A stretch of 64,000 nucleotides of DNA from Streptomyces mirabilis (GCF_018310535.1 NZ_CP074102.1:3162001-3226000); one strand, 5' to 3'. Counted from the stretch's first letter, positions 8,497-18,693 are shown. Made by a program: numbers and translations. Notes: generated by a model from the letters alone, not told the origin.

Positions 8497-9414
8497 ATGA
8501 CTCTGTCGGTGTCAGCGGAGGATGTGCGGGCGCTGCGGCGCTTCAACCGGTACTTCACCCGGCGCATCGGAGCCCTCGACGACCACTACCTCGGGCAGGA
8601 CCGGCCGCTCGGCGAGGCGCGGCTGCTGTTCGAGATCGGGGACGGGGCCTCGCTGCGGGAGCTGCGCGGCCGGCTCGGCCTGGACGCCGGGTACTTGAGC
8701 CGGATGGTCCGGGCGCTTCAGGCGCAGGGGCTGGTGCGGGTGAGCGTGCCGGCCGAGGACAGCCGACTGCGGGTCGCGAAGCTGACGCCGGCCGGGCGGG
8801 TCGAGGTCGAGGAGCAGAACCGGCGGGCCGACGCGCTGGCCAAGGGACTGCTCGGCTCCCTCGACGAGCGCCGGCGCGGCGAACTCACCGCCGCCATCAC
8901 TGCCGCCGAACGGCTGCTGCGGCTGGCCGCGATCACCGTCGAGTCCGTCGACGGTGCCTCGCGTGACGCGCGCGACTGCCTCGCCGGGTACGCCGCCGAC
9001 ATCGACGCGCGGTTCCCGGAGGGTTTCGACCCCGACGCCCTCGTACGGCCCGACGAGGTGTCCGGGGACTCGGGTGCCTTCCTGGTCGCGTACGAGGAAG
9101 GGCGTCCCGTGGGGTGCGGGGCGCTGCGGCGGCTCACACCGGACACCGGCGAGATCCGGCACGTGTGGGTGCGGCCCGAGGCCCGGCGGCTCGGCCTCGC
9201 CCGCCGGATCCTCGACGGACTGGAACGGGCGGCCGTCGCGTGCGGGTACGGCGTGGTACGCCTCGACACCCACGCGGTGCTCACCGAGGCGCAGGCGATG
9301 TACCGGGCGTGCGGCTACACCGAGATCCCGCGCTACGACGACAACGTCTACGCCGCCCACTGGTTCGAGAAGCGGCTGCCCCGCCCGTCGGAGGATTCGA
9401 ACGACAGGCCCTAG
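8497..9414 (+). CDS. MarR-family regulator fused to a GNAT acetyltransferase
   Basis: Residues 1 to about 145 form a MarR winged-helix domain (LLFEIGDGASLRELRGRLGLDAGYLSRMVRALQAQGLV, then the wing with DSRLRVAKLT). Residues from about 160 to 300 form a GNAT domain with IRHVWVRPEARRLGLARRILDGLE and AMYRACGYTEIPRYDDNVYAAHWFEK. Such fusions are common in actinomycetes, but the acetyl-acceptor is unknown. The gene is divergent from the choline/betaine cluster and is its probable local regulator. No convincing Shine-Dalgarno precedes the ATG, and the inverted repeat at 8478-8495 occupies that space, so translation may be leaderless. The stop overlaps the convergent gene's stop in CTAG. Confidence 0.85.
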   Translation: MTLSVSAEDVRALRRFNRYFTRRIGALDDHYLGQDRPLGEARLLFEIGDGASLRELRGRLGLDAGYLSRMVRALQAQGLVRVSVPAEDSRLRVAKLTPAGRVEVEEQNRRADALAKGLLGSLDERRRGELTAAITAAERLLRLAAITVESVDGASRDARDCLAGYAADIDARFPEGFDPDALVRPDEVSGDSGAFLVAYEEGRPVGCGALRRLTPDTGEIRHVWVRPEARRLGLARRILDGLERAAVACGYGVVRLDTHAVLTEAQAMYRACGYTEIPRYDDNVYAAHWFEKRLPRPSEDSNDRP

Positions 9415-10340
9415 GTACTGCTCGCGCAGTTCGTGCCGGTGGGGCAGAAGGAGTTCAGGGCCGTGGTGAGCGGGCCGGTCATGTCCACGCCCTCGGGACC
9501 GCTCGCGTTGATCGCGTAGAGCGTTCCGTCGGCGGCGCGGAAGCGGTGGTCGACCACGTGCGTGGCGCCCTTCTGCGGGCTGTCGTAGCGGTAGGTGACC
9601 TCCGTCCAGTCGGACCCGTTCTGCCGCTCGATGAGCCGGTACCCCGGGAGCTTCTGCGAGATCTCCTCGGCCTGGGACGACGACTCGGCCAGGGAGCTCT
9701 CCTTGACCTCGAACAGCATGAGCCTGCTGCTGCCACCGGGGGCCGTGTACGTGACGACCGGCGCCAGCTTGCCCTGCACCTCCTCGCGCACCCAGCCGTC
9801 CGGCACGTCCACCGTGTAGCCGACCGAATCCACCGACCTGCTGTAGCCGGGCAACGGCTCCGGGGTCGTGGGCTGCGTCGCCGGGTCGCTGGACTCGCCG
9901 GGGCCGGCGTAGGTGTCCGGACTCCCGGAGGTGTACCCGGTGTCCGGGGAAGGAACGCTCTGGGTCGCCGTGACGGTCACCGCCGGGCGCGACGGGTCCG
10001 CGCCGGTGTGCCCGGACGAGTCGTCCCTGGTCAGCGCCCACACCGCGCCTCCGACGCCGCCCGCGAGGACGGCGACGGCCACGATCACCACCAGCAGCCG
10101 GCGCGAGTCCGTGGGGGCCGGCCCCCGGCCGCCGCCGGGACTCCCGCCGGGCCCGGACCACGACGGTGGCGGCAGAGGCGTCTCGGGCGGGCGCGGCGGC
10201 CCCGCCTGGGTCGCCGACGCCCACCACTGCTGCTCCGCGTCCGGTGGCACCCCGCCACCGCCGGACCCTGCTCTGCCCTGCCCGCCCGCACCGTCGTCGT
10301 CGACCCACCGCTGGCGGTCCTCATCCCACCGTTGCGCCAC
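9411..10340 (-). CDS. single-pass membrane protein with proline-rich N-terminus, unknown function
   Basis: The 309-residue product begins MAQRWDEDRQRWVDDD, continues as a glycine/proline-rich cytoplasmic region, has one transmembrane helix around residues 80-102 (RRLLVVIVAVAVLAGGVGGAVWAL), and ends in an extracellular domain with two late cysteines (CPTGTNC). The external part contains VDVPDGWVREE and WTEVTYRYDSPQKGATHVVDHRF, which suggests a compact beta-rich fold. I do not recognise a named family. The start is GTG with GGGGTGA upstream. It is convergent with the MarR-GNAT gene. Confidence 0.75.
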   Translation of the reverse strand: MAQRWDEDRQRWVDDDGAGGQGRAGSGGGGVPPDAEQQWWASATQAGPPRPPETPLPPPSWSGPGGSPGGGRGPAPTDSRRLLVVIVAVAVLAGGVGGAVWALTRDDSSGHTGADPSRPAVTVTATQSVPSPDTGYTSGSPDTYAGPGESSDPATQPTTPEPLPGYSRSVDSVGYTVDVPDGWVREEVQGKLAPVVTYTAPGGSSRLMLFEVKESSLAESSSQAEEISQKLPGYRLIERQNGSDWTEVTYRYDSPQKGATHVVDHRFRAADGTLYAINASGPEGVDMTGPLTTALNSFCPTGTNCASST

Positions 10341-10387
10341 CTCGTCACCCCGTTCCCACTAGACCGATCCCGCGCCGACCGCTGGGA

Positions 10388-10483
10388 CCTGTCGTTCGGA
10401 TCAGGCCTGGGCCGCGGGGTCTGGCACGCACACCAGCACTGATCGAGCCCCGTCTCCTGAAACGACCTGATCCAAACGACAGG
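10388..10483. repeat. 18-bp imperfect inverted repeat upstream of 9411-10340; right arm also matched at 9400
   Basis: Arms at 10388-10405 (CCTGTCGTTCGGATCAGG) and 10466-10483 match as an inverted repeat at 17 of 18 positions, about 60 bp apart. The 14-mer AACGACAGGCCCTA at 10475-10488, which includes the end of the right arm, recurs exactly at 9400-9413. In both places the final CTA is a minus-strand stop codon. The copies bracket the gene at 9411-10340. Confidence 0.6.
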
Positions 10484-10485
10484 CC

Positions 10486-10848
10486 CTATCCGGCCAGCTG
10501 CGCGATCACCTGCACCACGGCCGCCGTCGACGCCAGCCCCGCCACGGCCGCGGCGGCGGTCTCCAGGCGCATCCGCAGCCGGCCGAGCCGCGCCGGGTCC
10601 GCCTGACCCGATCTCTCGATCTCCCCCTGCACCACGGCCAGTTCGCCGTCGAGCCCGGTCGTGTCGTCGGTCTCCGCGAGCAGCCGCAGATGCTCACGCA
10701 ATGTGCGGACGGCCTCCAGGAGCGCCACGGTCGTCTCGTCGGCGCCGGCCGCGGGCGGCGCCTCGTGATAGTTCGCGGTGCCGTGGTCGCCGAAGTTCAC
10801 CGCACTGCGCGTGATCCGGTCGACCCGCCCGCCCGAGCCCTCAGTCAT
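10486..10848 (-). CDS. small soluble protein, unknown function, coupled to the membrane protein upstream
   Basis: The product is 120 residues if it starts at the ATG at 10848. That ATG lies inside the end of the upstream gene, an 8-bp overlap that suggests coupling. The N-terminus contains RITRSAVNFGDHGTANYHE, which closely resembles the C-terminal motif of the upstream protein. The rest is predicted helical (ALLEAVRTLREHLRLLAETDDTTGLDGELAVVQGEIE) and ends in an Ala/Val-rich helix. I know no function; it resembles a small helical partner or adaptor. The open frame to 10929 is only overlap. Confidence 0.75.
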   Translation of the reverse strand: MTEGSGGRVDRITRSAVNFGDHGTANYHEAPPAAGADETTVALLEAVRTLREHLRLLAETDDTTGLDGELAVVQGEIERSGQADPARLGRLRMRLETAAAAVAGLASTAAVVQVIAQLAG

Positions 10849-12544
10849 CCCTGTTCCCCTCGTTGTACGACGCGCCCCCACTGCCCATGGAGACGGCGCT
10901 CTTGCTGATCCGGCCCACCGCGGTGCCACCGCTCATCTGCCCGATGAACTGGCCGCCCGCGGCCACGTTGAAGATGTTCTGCTCGAAGCTGCCCGTCTCG
11001 CAGCCGCTGCGCCGCAGCGCCTCACGCACCCCGCTCGCGATGCGGTCCTCGACCGTCTTGATGTAACGACTGACGTCCATCTCCTGGAACAGCGACAGCC
11101 GGTCGGTGCTGCCCATCTCCCGCACGGACACCAACGGGGCGTCCGGTGGGGCCTGTTCGGGCCGGGCCAGCCAGGTGCGCAGGCACTGGGCGAGAGTGCG
11201 CAGCATGGAGAACCCGGCCACCACACCCGTCGACGGGGCGGACAGCACCGTCCGCAGCACCTCGCGCCCCGTCGCGCCTTCGCCGGAGGCCGCGATGAAG
11301 TCGACGCGCCGGTACTCCTCGAAGATCGGCCCCAGCACGTGCGGTACGACTTCCAGGACCAGCATCCCGCCCTGCGTGTGGACGCGGACCAGCACCGAGA
11401 CCACGACCTGCTCGTCCCAGGCACCGACCCTGACGCGCAGGAAGTGACGGCGCGCCTCGCCGCCCTCGTCCACCGCCCCGTCCAGGTGCAGCCGGGCCGA
11501 CGACGGCTCGTACACACCCTGGTTGCGGCCCACGCCGTACGGCAGGTAGACGAACTCCTCGACCTCCAGGTCCTTGAGCCGGTCCCGGCTGGTGCGCGCG
11601 GCGGACTCCCGCAGCGCCTCCAGCTTCGGTACGACCAGATCGAGGATCTGCCGGTTGGTCAACTGCACCGGCGGCCGGTGCCCGTTCGCCGAACCGTCGC
11701 CTGTCTGCTCGGGCAGCTTGCCGTTCAGACCGTCGAACGGCTTCTTGGCGGGGGTGATCTCCATCGCGAACGACCAGGGCTCGTACGGCTTTCCCGCACC
11801 GACGAACGGCCGGTGGGCGTCGTAGAGCGCCACGGACGCGTGCTGCTCCCAGGTGACGGCCCGCGCGACCCGGAGCTGACGCTCGCTGCCCATGGGCAGT
11901 GCCACGGACGTACGGGCGAAGGCGTCCCGGGAGAGTTCGACGCTCATGACCGCGGCCACCTGGGAGCGGTGGGCACCGATCACGAAGGTGAGCAGGAGCG
12001 GGAAGATCACCAGAAAGGGGTCGTGCAGCAACTGGGTGAGGGCGTAGACCCAGTAGGCGAGCTCCGCGGCGCGCGCCATGAAGGTGAGCCCCCAGGCGGT
12101 CGCCCTGCGTGGCAGACGCAGCCGGGCGGACTCGTCCCGGCTCGCGGCGTACATGCTCATGCCCCACCCGGACGCGGCCCGCGCGGACCACAGCAGAAAG
12201 CAGACGGCGGCGTAGAAGAACACCGCGAGGGCGCCGAACGCCTCCGCGAAGCCCTGGGCTCCCGCGTCCGCGACGCCGGTGGCGGCCCGGACCATCTCCA
12301 CCAGGAAGAACACGATCCAGATGGCCAGCAGCCCGAGCCCGGTCAGGGCCTCCCTGCGGCGCGCCCGCAGCGCGTGCGCGAGCACGGCGACGACGTCGAC
12401 ACCGAGGGACGGCGCCGCGGGCCGCTCCTCGTGCCCTATGAGTTCGTCGATGACCCGTGCCCGGAACACGGTGTCCAGATGCACTCCGGCACACAACAGC
12501 CGTGTCGCCTCGCTGTGTGCGTACCGTCTCTCCGATTCCGTCAC
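10841..12544 (-). CDS. multi-pass membrane protein, unknown function
   Basis: With the GTG start at 12544 the protein has 567 residues. After about 60 soluble residues come hydrophobic segments: ALTGLGLLAIWIVFFLVEMV, FGALAVFFYAAVCFLLW, then WVYALTQLLHDPFLVIFPLLLTFVIGA. The remainder is a large soluble domain with EFVYLPYGVGRNQGVYEPSSARLHLDGAVDEGGEARRHFLRVRVGAW and a DVSRYIKTVEDRIASG segment. The last 45 residues are Gly-rich and contain GRISKSAVSMGSGGASYNE. GTG at 12544 is preceded by GGGGGTGG; the open frame continues to 12709 without conserved features. It is translationally coupled to the small gene at 10486-10848. No family recognised. Confidence 0.75.
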   Translation of the reverse strand: MTESERRYAHSEATRLLCAGVHLDTVFRARVIDELIGHEERPAAPSLGVDVVAVLAHALRARRREALTGLGLLAIWIVFFLVEMVRAATGVADAGAQGFAEAFGALAVFFYAAVCFLLWSARAASGWGMSMYAASRDESARLRLPRRATAWGLTFMARAAELAYWVYALTQLLHDPFLVIFPLLLTFVIGAHRSQVAAVMSVELSRDAFARTSVALPMGSERQLRVARAVTWEQHASVALYDAHRPFVGAGKPYEPWSFAMEITPAKKPFDGLNGKLPEQTGDGSANGHRPPVQLTNRQILDLVVPKLEALRESAARTSRDRLKDLEVEEFVYLPYGVGRNQGVYEPSSARLHLDGAVDEGGEARRHFLRVRVGAWDEQVVVSVLVRVHTQGGMLVLEVVPHVLGPIFEEYRRVDFIAASGEGATGREVLRTVLSAPSTGVVAGFSMLRTLAQCLRTWLARPEQAPPDAPLVSVREMGSTDRLSLFQEMDVSRYIKTVEDRIASGVREALRRSGCETGSFEQNIFNVAAGGQFIGQMSGGTAVGRISKSAVSMGSGGASYNEGNRDD

Positions 12545-12713
12545 TGGGACCACCCCCGTGTGTCTCCCCCGGCCGCGCCCCAGCTCTCTTGAGCAGCCCT
12601 GCGCTCCCCTACCGGACCGTACGTCACGACGATAGCGAGAGTTACTCCCCGTGCACCCCCGCATACAGCGAGAAAGCACGTACGTTCGATGCGTACTTTC
12701 TGTACGCATGCGT

Positions 12714-12747
12714 CGGCCCCGCCCGGGACACTTCCCGGACGGGGCCG
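12714..12747 (-). terminator. hairpin terminator downstream of mdh
   Basis: Arms CGGCCCCGCCCGGG and CCCGGACGGGGCCG pair with one mismatch around a 6-base loop, 35 bp past the mdh stop. A second smaller hairpin, ATGCGTAC/GTACGCAT, follows at 12689-12709. Neither has a long T tract, which is usual for high-GC genomes. Confidence 0.65.
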
Positions 12748-12781
12748 ATGAGTTGCGAGTGACTCAGGTGAGTCGGGTACG

Positions 12782-13906
<1,125 letters not shown>

Positions 13907-14139
13907 CTATCGCGCATCCAGGATCCCGGACGGCCGGGTCCCGTGTGGCCCACCCCACAACCCCCCGGCGGGGCGGCCGTCGGTCCGGGAGAGGATGACA
14001 CGACGGCCGCCGTCGGGGTGACCGGCCGGGGCCGGATCCCGTGGGGGTACGGTGCGCCTGCCCCAGCGGCGCCGGAACATTCCTGGGGGCTCGGATTCGG
14101 AGGGTGGGTTCTCCGACTGCGGGTGAGCGGGGGTTGCCC

Positions 14140-14462
14140 GCGCAGTTCCTCGCGCCCCTGAGGCGGGGCTACGCCCCGAAATTCCGGCCGCCTGTTGTCT
14201 TTTGGCCGACGGTTGGTGGGGGCTGGGCGCGCAGTTCCCCGCGCCCCTGAGGGGCGCGGCCCGTCCGACACCTGAGGACGAGGACGGAGACCGATACCCC
14301 ACCCACCCCGACCACACCGCGCCTTCAACCCGTCCGACACCTGAGGACGAGGACGGAGACCAATGCCCCGCCCACCCGGGCCAGGCCATGTCTTCAGCCC
14401 GTCCGGCGTTCGAGGACGAGGGCGTTCAGGCCGATCGGGGGGCTGGGGGCGGAGCCCCCGGG
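14140..14462. repeat. cluster of dispersed intergenic palindromic repeats
   Basis: Two copies of the element GCGCAGTTCCYCGCGCCCCTGAGG (14140-14163 and 14229-14252) are followed by two copies of a CCGTCCGACACCTGAGGACG unit (from 14261 and from about 14327). A related CGTCCGGCGTTCGAGGACG unit follows from 14400, then a GGGGGCGGAGCCCCC hairpin near 14445. The same elements recur at 25181, 41088, 57571 and 63400. The long minus-strand open frame 13885-14514 across this region is low-complexity and unlikely to be a gene. Confidence 0.75.
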
Positions 14463-14542
14463 TATGAGACGGGTGGGGGCGGCGGGGGCGAGGGACCGTG
14501 TTGTGCGTGCCCACCCGCCCCAGCCAAGTTCCCCGGGCTAAT

Positions 14543-15847
14543 TCACTTCGTGCAGCCCTTCTGGCCCGATTTCAACGTGACGCACGCCTTCGCCTCGGCG
14601 GCGTCCTTGACGGCGACCATCGGGGTGTACGCATCGGTGGCATTGTCGACGGTCCCGGTCTGCTTGGCAGCGGTACCGGCCGTCACCTGCACCGAGTCAC
14701 CGATCACGGCCTGGGTGATGCGGGCCCAGGCCGCGGCACAGGTCTTGCTGTAGCGCACCTCGACGAGGGTGGTACCGACGGTGATGCTGGTGCTGGTCGT
14801 CGCCAGTTGCCCACCGCACCCCATGTTCTCCGGGTCCTTGCCCGTGCAACCGGCGCCACTGCACTTCACCCCCGCCGGCAGATCGGGATTGACCGCGGCG
14901 GACGTCGAGGGCGTCCTGGGCGCGCTCTGCGCCTTCTTGCTGTCGTCGCCCCCGGTGAAGTACACGACCGCGGCTATCACCACGAGCGCACCCACAACCC
15001 CCGCGAGGAACATCGTCAGCCGCCGCTTACGCCGCGCCGCCGCGTCCGCGGATCCCCCCACGGGCGCACCCGACCCACCGGTACCGACAGGCCCGGCCGG
15101 ACCCACAGAACCGCCCGGACCCGCAGAACCCGCAGAAGCCCCCGGCCCCGCAGAACCCCCCGGTCCCGCAGCCCCCGCCGGAGTCGACGGCCCGTACCGC
15201 CCCCCGTCACCGGACGGCGTGGCGACGACCCCCCAGCCCCCGCCACGCGAGCCCCCACCGGACGAAGGTCCACCCGAAGGCCCGCCCGAAGAGGACCCGC
15301 CGTACCCGGCACCCCCGCGCGCCCCACCCCCGAGCGACGACGAAGAGCCGTACGACGAGTCCTCCACCTCCGTGGCGGACGGCTGCGGTGGCACCGTCGG
15401 CGACACCCCCGCGGGCCCGGCGATCCCGGGCGTGATGCCGGGCGTCGCGGTCGCGCTGCCGCCCTTACGGGCCTGCTTGCCGTTGCTCTTCTTCGCCGGG
15501 GGCGCCCCGAACTCCCCGAGCGCGGCGCGCGCCTGGGAGATCCGGATCGCTTCCATGGTCATGTCGTGGCGCATCTCCGAGCGGCTCCACGCACGCTCGG
15601 CCAGCTCCCACATGGTCGTCAGATGGATGGGATTGGTCCCGGTCACCTCGGCCAGGGCGACGATCGCGCCCTTGGGCGCGAGGAGCCGACCGTTGAGGTA
15701 CCGCTCCCAGGACGTCTTGCTGTAGCCCGTACGGTCGGCCACCGCGGCGATGCCCAGCCCGCTCCGGTCGACCAGCCGACGCAGCTGGCTGGCGAACTCC
15801 CTGACCTGCGGATCGAGTTCATCCGGCAAGTCCCTCCAACGAGGCAT
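14543..15847 (-). CDS. HTH-transmembrane-DUF2690-type protein
   Basis: The 434-residue protein has an N-terminal helix-turn-helix domain (residues 1 to about 70, with AAVADRTGYSKTSWERYLNGRLLAPKGAIVALAEVTG). A long Gly/Pro/Ser-rich linker leads to one transmembrane helix (LTMFLAGVVGALVVIAAVVYFTG), then an extracellular domain. That domain carries CSGAGCTGKDPENMGCGGQLAT, VEVRYSKTCAAAWARI and a final CVTLKSGQKGC, which is the DUF2690 pattern with probable disulfides. It looks like a membrane-anchored one-component regulator that reads the envelope. The ATG at 15847 follows GGGGGGAG. Confidence 0.88.
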   Translation of the reverse strand: MPRWRDLPDELDPQVREFASQLRRLVDRSGLGIAAVADRTGYSKTSWERYLNGRLLAPKGAIVALAEVTGTNPIHLTTMWELAERAWSRSEMRHDMTMEAIRISQARAALGEFGAPPAKKSNGKQARKGGSATATPGITPGIAGPAGVSPTVPPQPSATEVEDSSYGSSSSLGGGARGGAGYGGSSSGGPSGGPSSGGGSRGGGWGVVATPSGDGGRYGPSTPAGAAGPGGSAGPGASAGSAGPGGSVGPAGPVGTGGSGAPVGGSADAAARRKRRLTMFLAGVVGALVVIAAVVYFTGGDDSKKAQSAPRTPSTSAAVNPDLPAGVKCSGAGCTGKDPENMGCGGQLATTSTSITVGTTLVEVRYSKTCAAAWARITQAVIGDSVQVTAGTAAKQTGTVDNATDAYTPMVAVKDAAEAKACVTLKSGQKGCTK

Positions 15848-16245
15848 TACTGCTCCCCCCTGCTTCTTTCCCCCCGTACGTGCCTGACTGTTCCCCCGCG
15901 TGTTCGGCACCCCTGCGCCGAGTCCCCCCGGCCCCCGACGGTCACCGTTCTGGCTACCCACAGGGATGCGATCGGTCAGGATCTCAGTTCCCGGGATGGG
16001 GGCGCACGGGAGCATTCGGGCCCGGGCATGCACCGTTGCACGCCCCGCGGGCTGCGGCCCATTGTCCCATCGACGTCATGGCCGCCAATCGGACCCTCGT
16101 CCTCCGCAACAGGACGTCCGGTACCGTCCCGATTGGCCACGCTAACCGGGTTGTTGGGACGGATCAGGGTAAATCCTTGAACTTGTCAAGACATCGACAC
16201 AACGGGAACACAGGCGCGACCTCACCCGTCACGAGAACGCTCAGC
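15848..16245. other. 398-bp intergenic region between two HTH-membrane genes
   Basis: No convincing gene is seen. On the minus strand TTGACA (16189-16184), followed 17 bp later by TGATCC, is a possible promoter for the gene ending at 14543, which would give a leader of over 300 nt. CTTGA-N5-TCAAG at 16176-16190 is a small inverted repeat. Confidence 0.4.
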
Positions 16246-16830
16246 TCACCCGAGGGTGACGGCACCCACGACGGCGGCGAGGAGGAGGACGACGGCGAGC
16301 AGGGCCGCGTAGAGGAGGAGGCGGGACGTACGGGACGCGGGGGGCCGCCGGGACGACTCCTCGTCGAGCAGGTCCCACCACGGGAGCGTGGGGTCCTCCT
16401 CGTAGCCGTCACGGCCGCGCGCGGCGGGAACGGCGTACGTGGCGGGGACGGCGGCTTCGGCGCCGGGAGCAGGTTCACCGCCGGGTACGGAGACGGGGCC
16501 GGGGACGGGACCGCCCACCGGTACTCGTACGGGCGGTACGGGCGGCACGGGCTCGCGCGGCCAGGCCCGCACCGCCAGTTCCCAGCGCACCCCGAAACGT
16601 TCGGTCTCCTCGCCCGCGACACCCGCGACCCGGCACAGGGCGACGACCGCCTGGCGGGGCGGCGGCTGGCTCGCGTTGAGGTAGCGCTGCCAGGAGGACT
16701 TGCTGTACGCGGTACGCGTGCCCAGCGCGACCAGGCTCATCCCGGTGCGGTCCTTGAGCAGCCGCAACTGCTCGACGAAGTGCCGTACCTCCGCAGGAAG
16801 CTCCTCCGGCAGCGGCTGCCAGGCACCCAT
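16246..16830 (-). CDS. HTH protein with C-terminal transmembrane helix
   Basis: The 194-residue protein begins with a helix-turn-helix domain very like the one at 14543-15847 (LPEELPAEVRHFVEQLRLLKDRTGMSLVALGTRTAYSKSSWQRYLNASQPPPRQAV). A Pro/Val-rich linker leads to a C-terminal hydrophobic helix (LLLYAALLAVVLLLAAVVGAV) that ends almost at the stop. It therefore lacks an extracellular sensor domain and looks like a shortened paralogue of its neighbour. GGGAGG precedes the ATG. DNA target and signal unknown. Confidence 0.82.
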   Translation of the reverse strand: MGAWQPLPEELPAEVRHFVEQLRLLKDRTGMSLVALGTRTAYSKSSWQRYLNASQPPPRQAVVALCRVAGVAGEETERFGVRWELAVRAWPREPVPPVPPVRVPVGGPVPGPVSVPGGEPAPGAEAAVPATYAVPAARGRDGYEEDPTLPWWDLLDEESSRRPPASRTSRLLLYAALLAVVLLLAAVVGAVTLG

Positions 16831-17034
16831 CGCTCACCCACCTCCCGCAGCGCTTCCCAGGCGCTCCCGTGTCGTTCCCCGTGAGCGATTGACGACGCCG
16901 GACGGTGGACGGTTCCCGTCACGCGACGCGGACACCGTGGCGGAATGGTCACTTCCGTGCCACAGGGAACTGACGGCTGTTGAACAGGCGGTGCCTGTGC
17001 AGAAGGGTTGACCCGGGCGGTCCGGCCGCCCGGC

Positions 17035-17072
17035 CGCGGCCCGTCCTTACTCGGGGGAGGGGACGGGCCGCG
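17035..17072 (-). terminator. GC-rich hairpin downstream of the folD operon
   Basis: CGCGGCCCGTCC (17035-17046) pairs perfectly with GGACGGGCCGCG (17061-17072) around a 14-base loop, 28 bp past the stop of the minus-strand gene ending at 17100. Confidence 0.6.
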
Positions 17073-17099
17073 CCCTGCTTCAGGGCATGCGCGGGGGTC

Positions 17100-17849
17100 T
17101 CAGCGGACGGTGAAGTGCAGCGTGTCGTCCAGGAACGGGATGACCAGCCACGGGTTGGGCTGTGCCATCAGCGAGAGCAGCACGATGGCGACGCCCAGCA
17201 CTCCGTACGTGAGCATGTCCGTGAAGCGGGAGCGGACCGCGAGCATGCCCACGTCGGGCAGCATCCAGCGCATCACGGCGCCGGCCAGCAGCGCGGCGCC
17301 GATCAGGACCGTGCCGAGCCGGAACACGTCGAGGGCGGTCAGCAGCAGGCCGAGTCCGACGGACGACAGCACGGCGAGGATCGGCCACTGGCGGGCCGGG
17401 GCCGGGGCGTCGCCGCCCGCCGCCCGGCCGCCGCCCTCGGGCCGCGCGGTGTCCCGCGTGAACAGGGGGAAGCGCCGTGTGGTGCGGCGCGGCTTCCCCT
17501 CGGCGTCGGGCGCGCTCACGGCGTCGAGCGCACCCGGCTCGCCCTCGGGGCCCTCCGCCTCCCGCACACCCGCCACACCGTTCACGGACCCCGCCTTCCC
17601 CGAACCGGCCTCACCGTTCACGGACCCCGCCTTCCGCACGACGGACTCACCGTTCACGGACCCCGCCTTCCGCACGACGGACTCACCGTTCACGGACCCC
17701 GCCTTCCGCACGACGGACTCACCCTTCACCGCCCTCGCCCTCCGCACGGCCGACCCGCCGTTCGCGGACGCGTCCTCCCGTACGGCCGACTCGGCGTCGG
17801 GGTCGGTGTCGCGGGCCGCGGCGTCCTCGGGCCCGCCGTCAGCCGACAC
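17100..17849 (-). CDS. DUF3017-type membrane protein with repeat-containing N-terminus
   Basis: The 249-residue product has a hydrophilic N-terminal half made largely of 12-residue repeats of the form [14 protein letters not shown]-terminal membrane domain of about 95 residues follows ([45 protein letters not shown], ending [19 protein letters not shown]), which I recognise as DUF3017-type. The GTG start at 17849 overlaps the end of folD by 11 bp, so the two are coupled. The function is unknown. The membrane domain is usually encoded without such a long repetitive extension, so the N-terminal half may be recent. Confidence 0.8.
   Translation of the reverse strand: MSADGGPEDAAARDTDPDAESAVREDASANGGSAVRRARAVKGESVVRKAGSVNGESVVRKAGSVNGESVVRKAGSVNGEAGSGKAGSVNGVAGVREAEGPEGEPGALDAVSAPDAEGKPRRTTRRFPLFTRDTARPEGGGRAAGGDAPAPARQWPILAVLSSVGLGLLLTALDVFRLGTVLIGAALLAGAVMRWMLPDVGMLAVRSRFTDMLTYGVLGVAIVLLSLMAQPNPWLVIPFLDDTLHFTVR
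17578..17793. repeat. 36-bp tandem repeat array inside the DUF3017-type gene
   Basis: Six consecutive 36-bp units lie at 17578, 17614, 17650, 17686, 17722 and 17758. The units at 17614, 17650 and 17686 are identical, and the outer ones are diverged. The period is a multiple of three, so the array stays in frame and encodes 12-residue repeats. Confidence 0.9.
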
Positions 17850-18693
17850 TGCGCTCCGCCGCTTCCACCACGTTGACGAGCAGCTGGGCGCGGGTCATCG
17901 GGCCCACGCCGCCGGGGTTCGGGGAGATCCACGCGGCAACCTCGGCGACGTCCGGGTGGACGTCTCCGACGATCTTGCCCTCGGCGCTGCGCGAGACACC
18001 GACGTCGAGGACGGCGGCGCCCGGCTTCACGTCCTCGGCGCGGATGAGGTGGGCGGATCCGGCCGCGGCGACGATGATGTCGGCGCGCTTCAGGTGCGCG
18101 GAGAGATCACGGGTGCCGGTGTGACACTGGGTGACCGTGGCGTTCTCGCTGCGCCGCGTCAGCAGCAGCGGCATCGGACGCCCGATGGTCACCCCGCGGC
18201 CGACGACCACGACCTCGGCGCCCTTGATCTCCACGCCGTAGCGGCGCAGCAGGGTGAGGACGCCGTTGGGGGTGCACGGCAGCGGGGCCGGCTCGTTGAG
18301 GACCAGCCGCCCGAGGTTCATCGGGTGCAGGCCGTCGGCGTCCTTGTCCGGGTCCATCAGTTCGAGGATGCGGTTCTCGTCGATGCCCTTGGGGAGCGGG
18401 AGCTGGACGATGTAGCCGGTGCAGGTGGGGTCTTCGTTGAGTTCGCGCACCACCGCCTCGATCTCCTCCTGCGTGGCGGTCGCGGGCAGTTCACGCTGGA
18501 TGGAAGCGATACCGACCTGGGCGCAGTCGCGGTGCTTGCCCGCGACGTACTTCTGGCTGCCGGGGTCGTCGCCGACCAGGACGGTCCCCAGGCCGGGCGT
18601 GACGCCCTTCTCCTTGAGGGCCGCCACGCGGGCGGTCAGATCGGACTTGATCGCGGCTGCGGTGGCCTTGCCATCGAGAATCTGGGCGGTCAT
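17839..18693 (-). CDS. folD: methylenetetrahydrofolate dehydrogenase/cyclohydrolase
   Basis: This 284-residue bifunctional enzyme converts 5,10-methylene-THF to 10-formyl-THF, which the purine enzymes encoded nearby use. Recognisable features are the [25 protein letters not shown] segment with the catalytic lysine, [15 protein letters not shown], the C-terminal [11 protein letters not shown], and the dinucleotide-binding [17 protein letters not shown]. The C-terminal [19 protein letters not shown] is typical. The ATG at 18693 has GAGG upstream; the open frame to 18756 is not conserved. It overlaps the DUF3017-type gene by 11 bp. Confidence 0.97.
   Translation of the reverse strand: MTAQILDGKATAAAIKSDLTARVAALKEKGVTPGLGTVLVGDDPGSQKYVAGKHRDCAQVGIASIQRELPATATQEEIEAVVRELNEDPTCTGYIVQLPLPKGIDENRILELMDPDKDADGLHPMNLGRLVLNEPAPLPCTPNGVLTLLRRYGVEIKGAEVVVVGRGVTIGRPMPLLLTRRSENATVTQCHTGTRDLSAHLKRADIIVAAAGSAHLIRAEDVKPGAAVLDVGVSRSAEGKIVGDVHPDVAEVAAWISPNPGGVGPMTRAQLLVNVVEAAERSVG

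Noticed and set aside
17578..17793. CRISPR-like array
   Set aside because: The 36-bp units are directly adjacent without unique spacers and stay in frame inside a gene, so this is a coding repeat.
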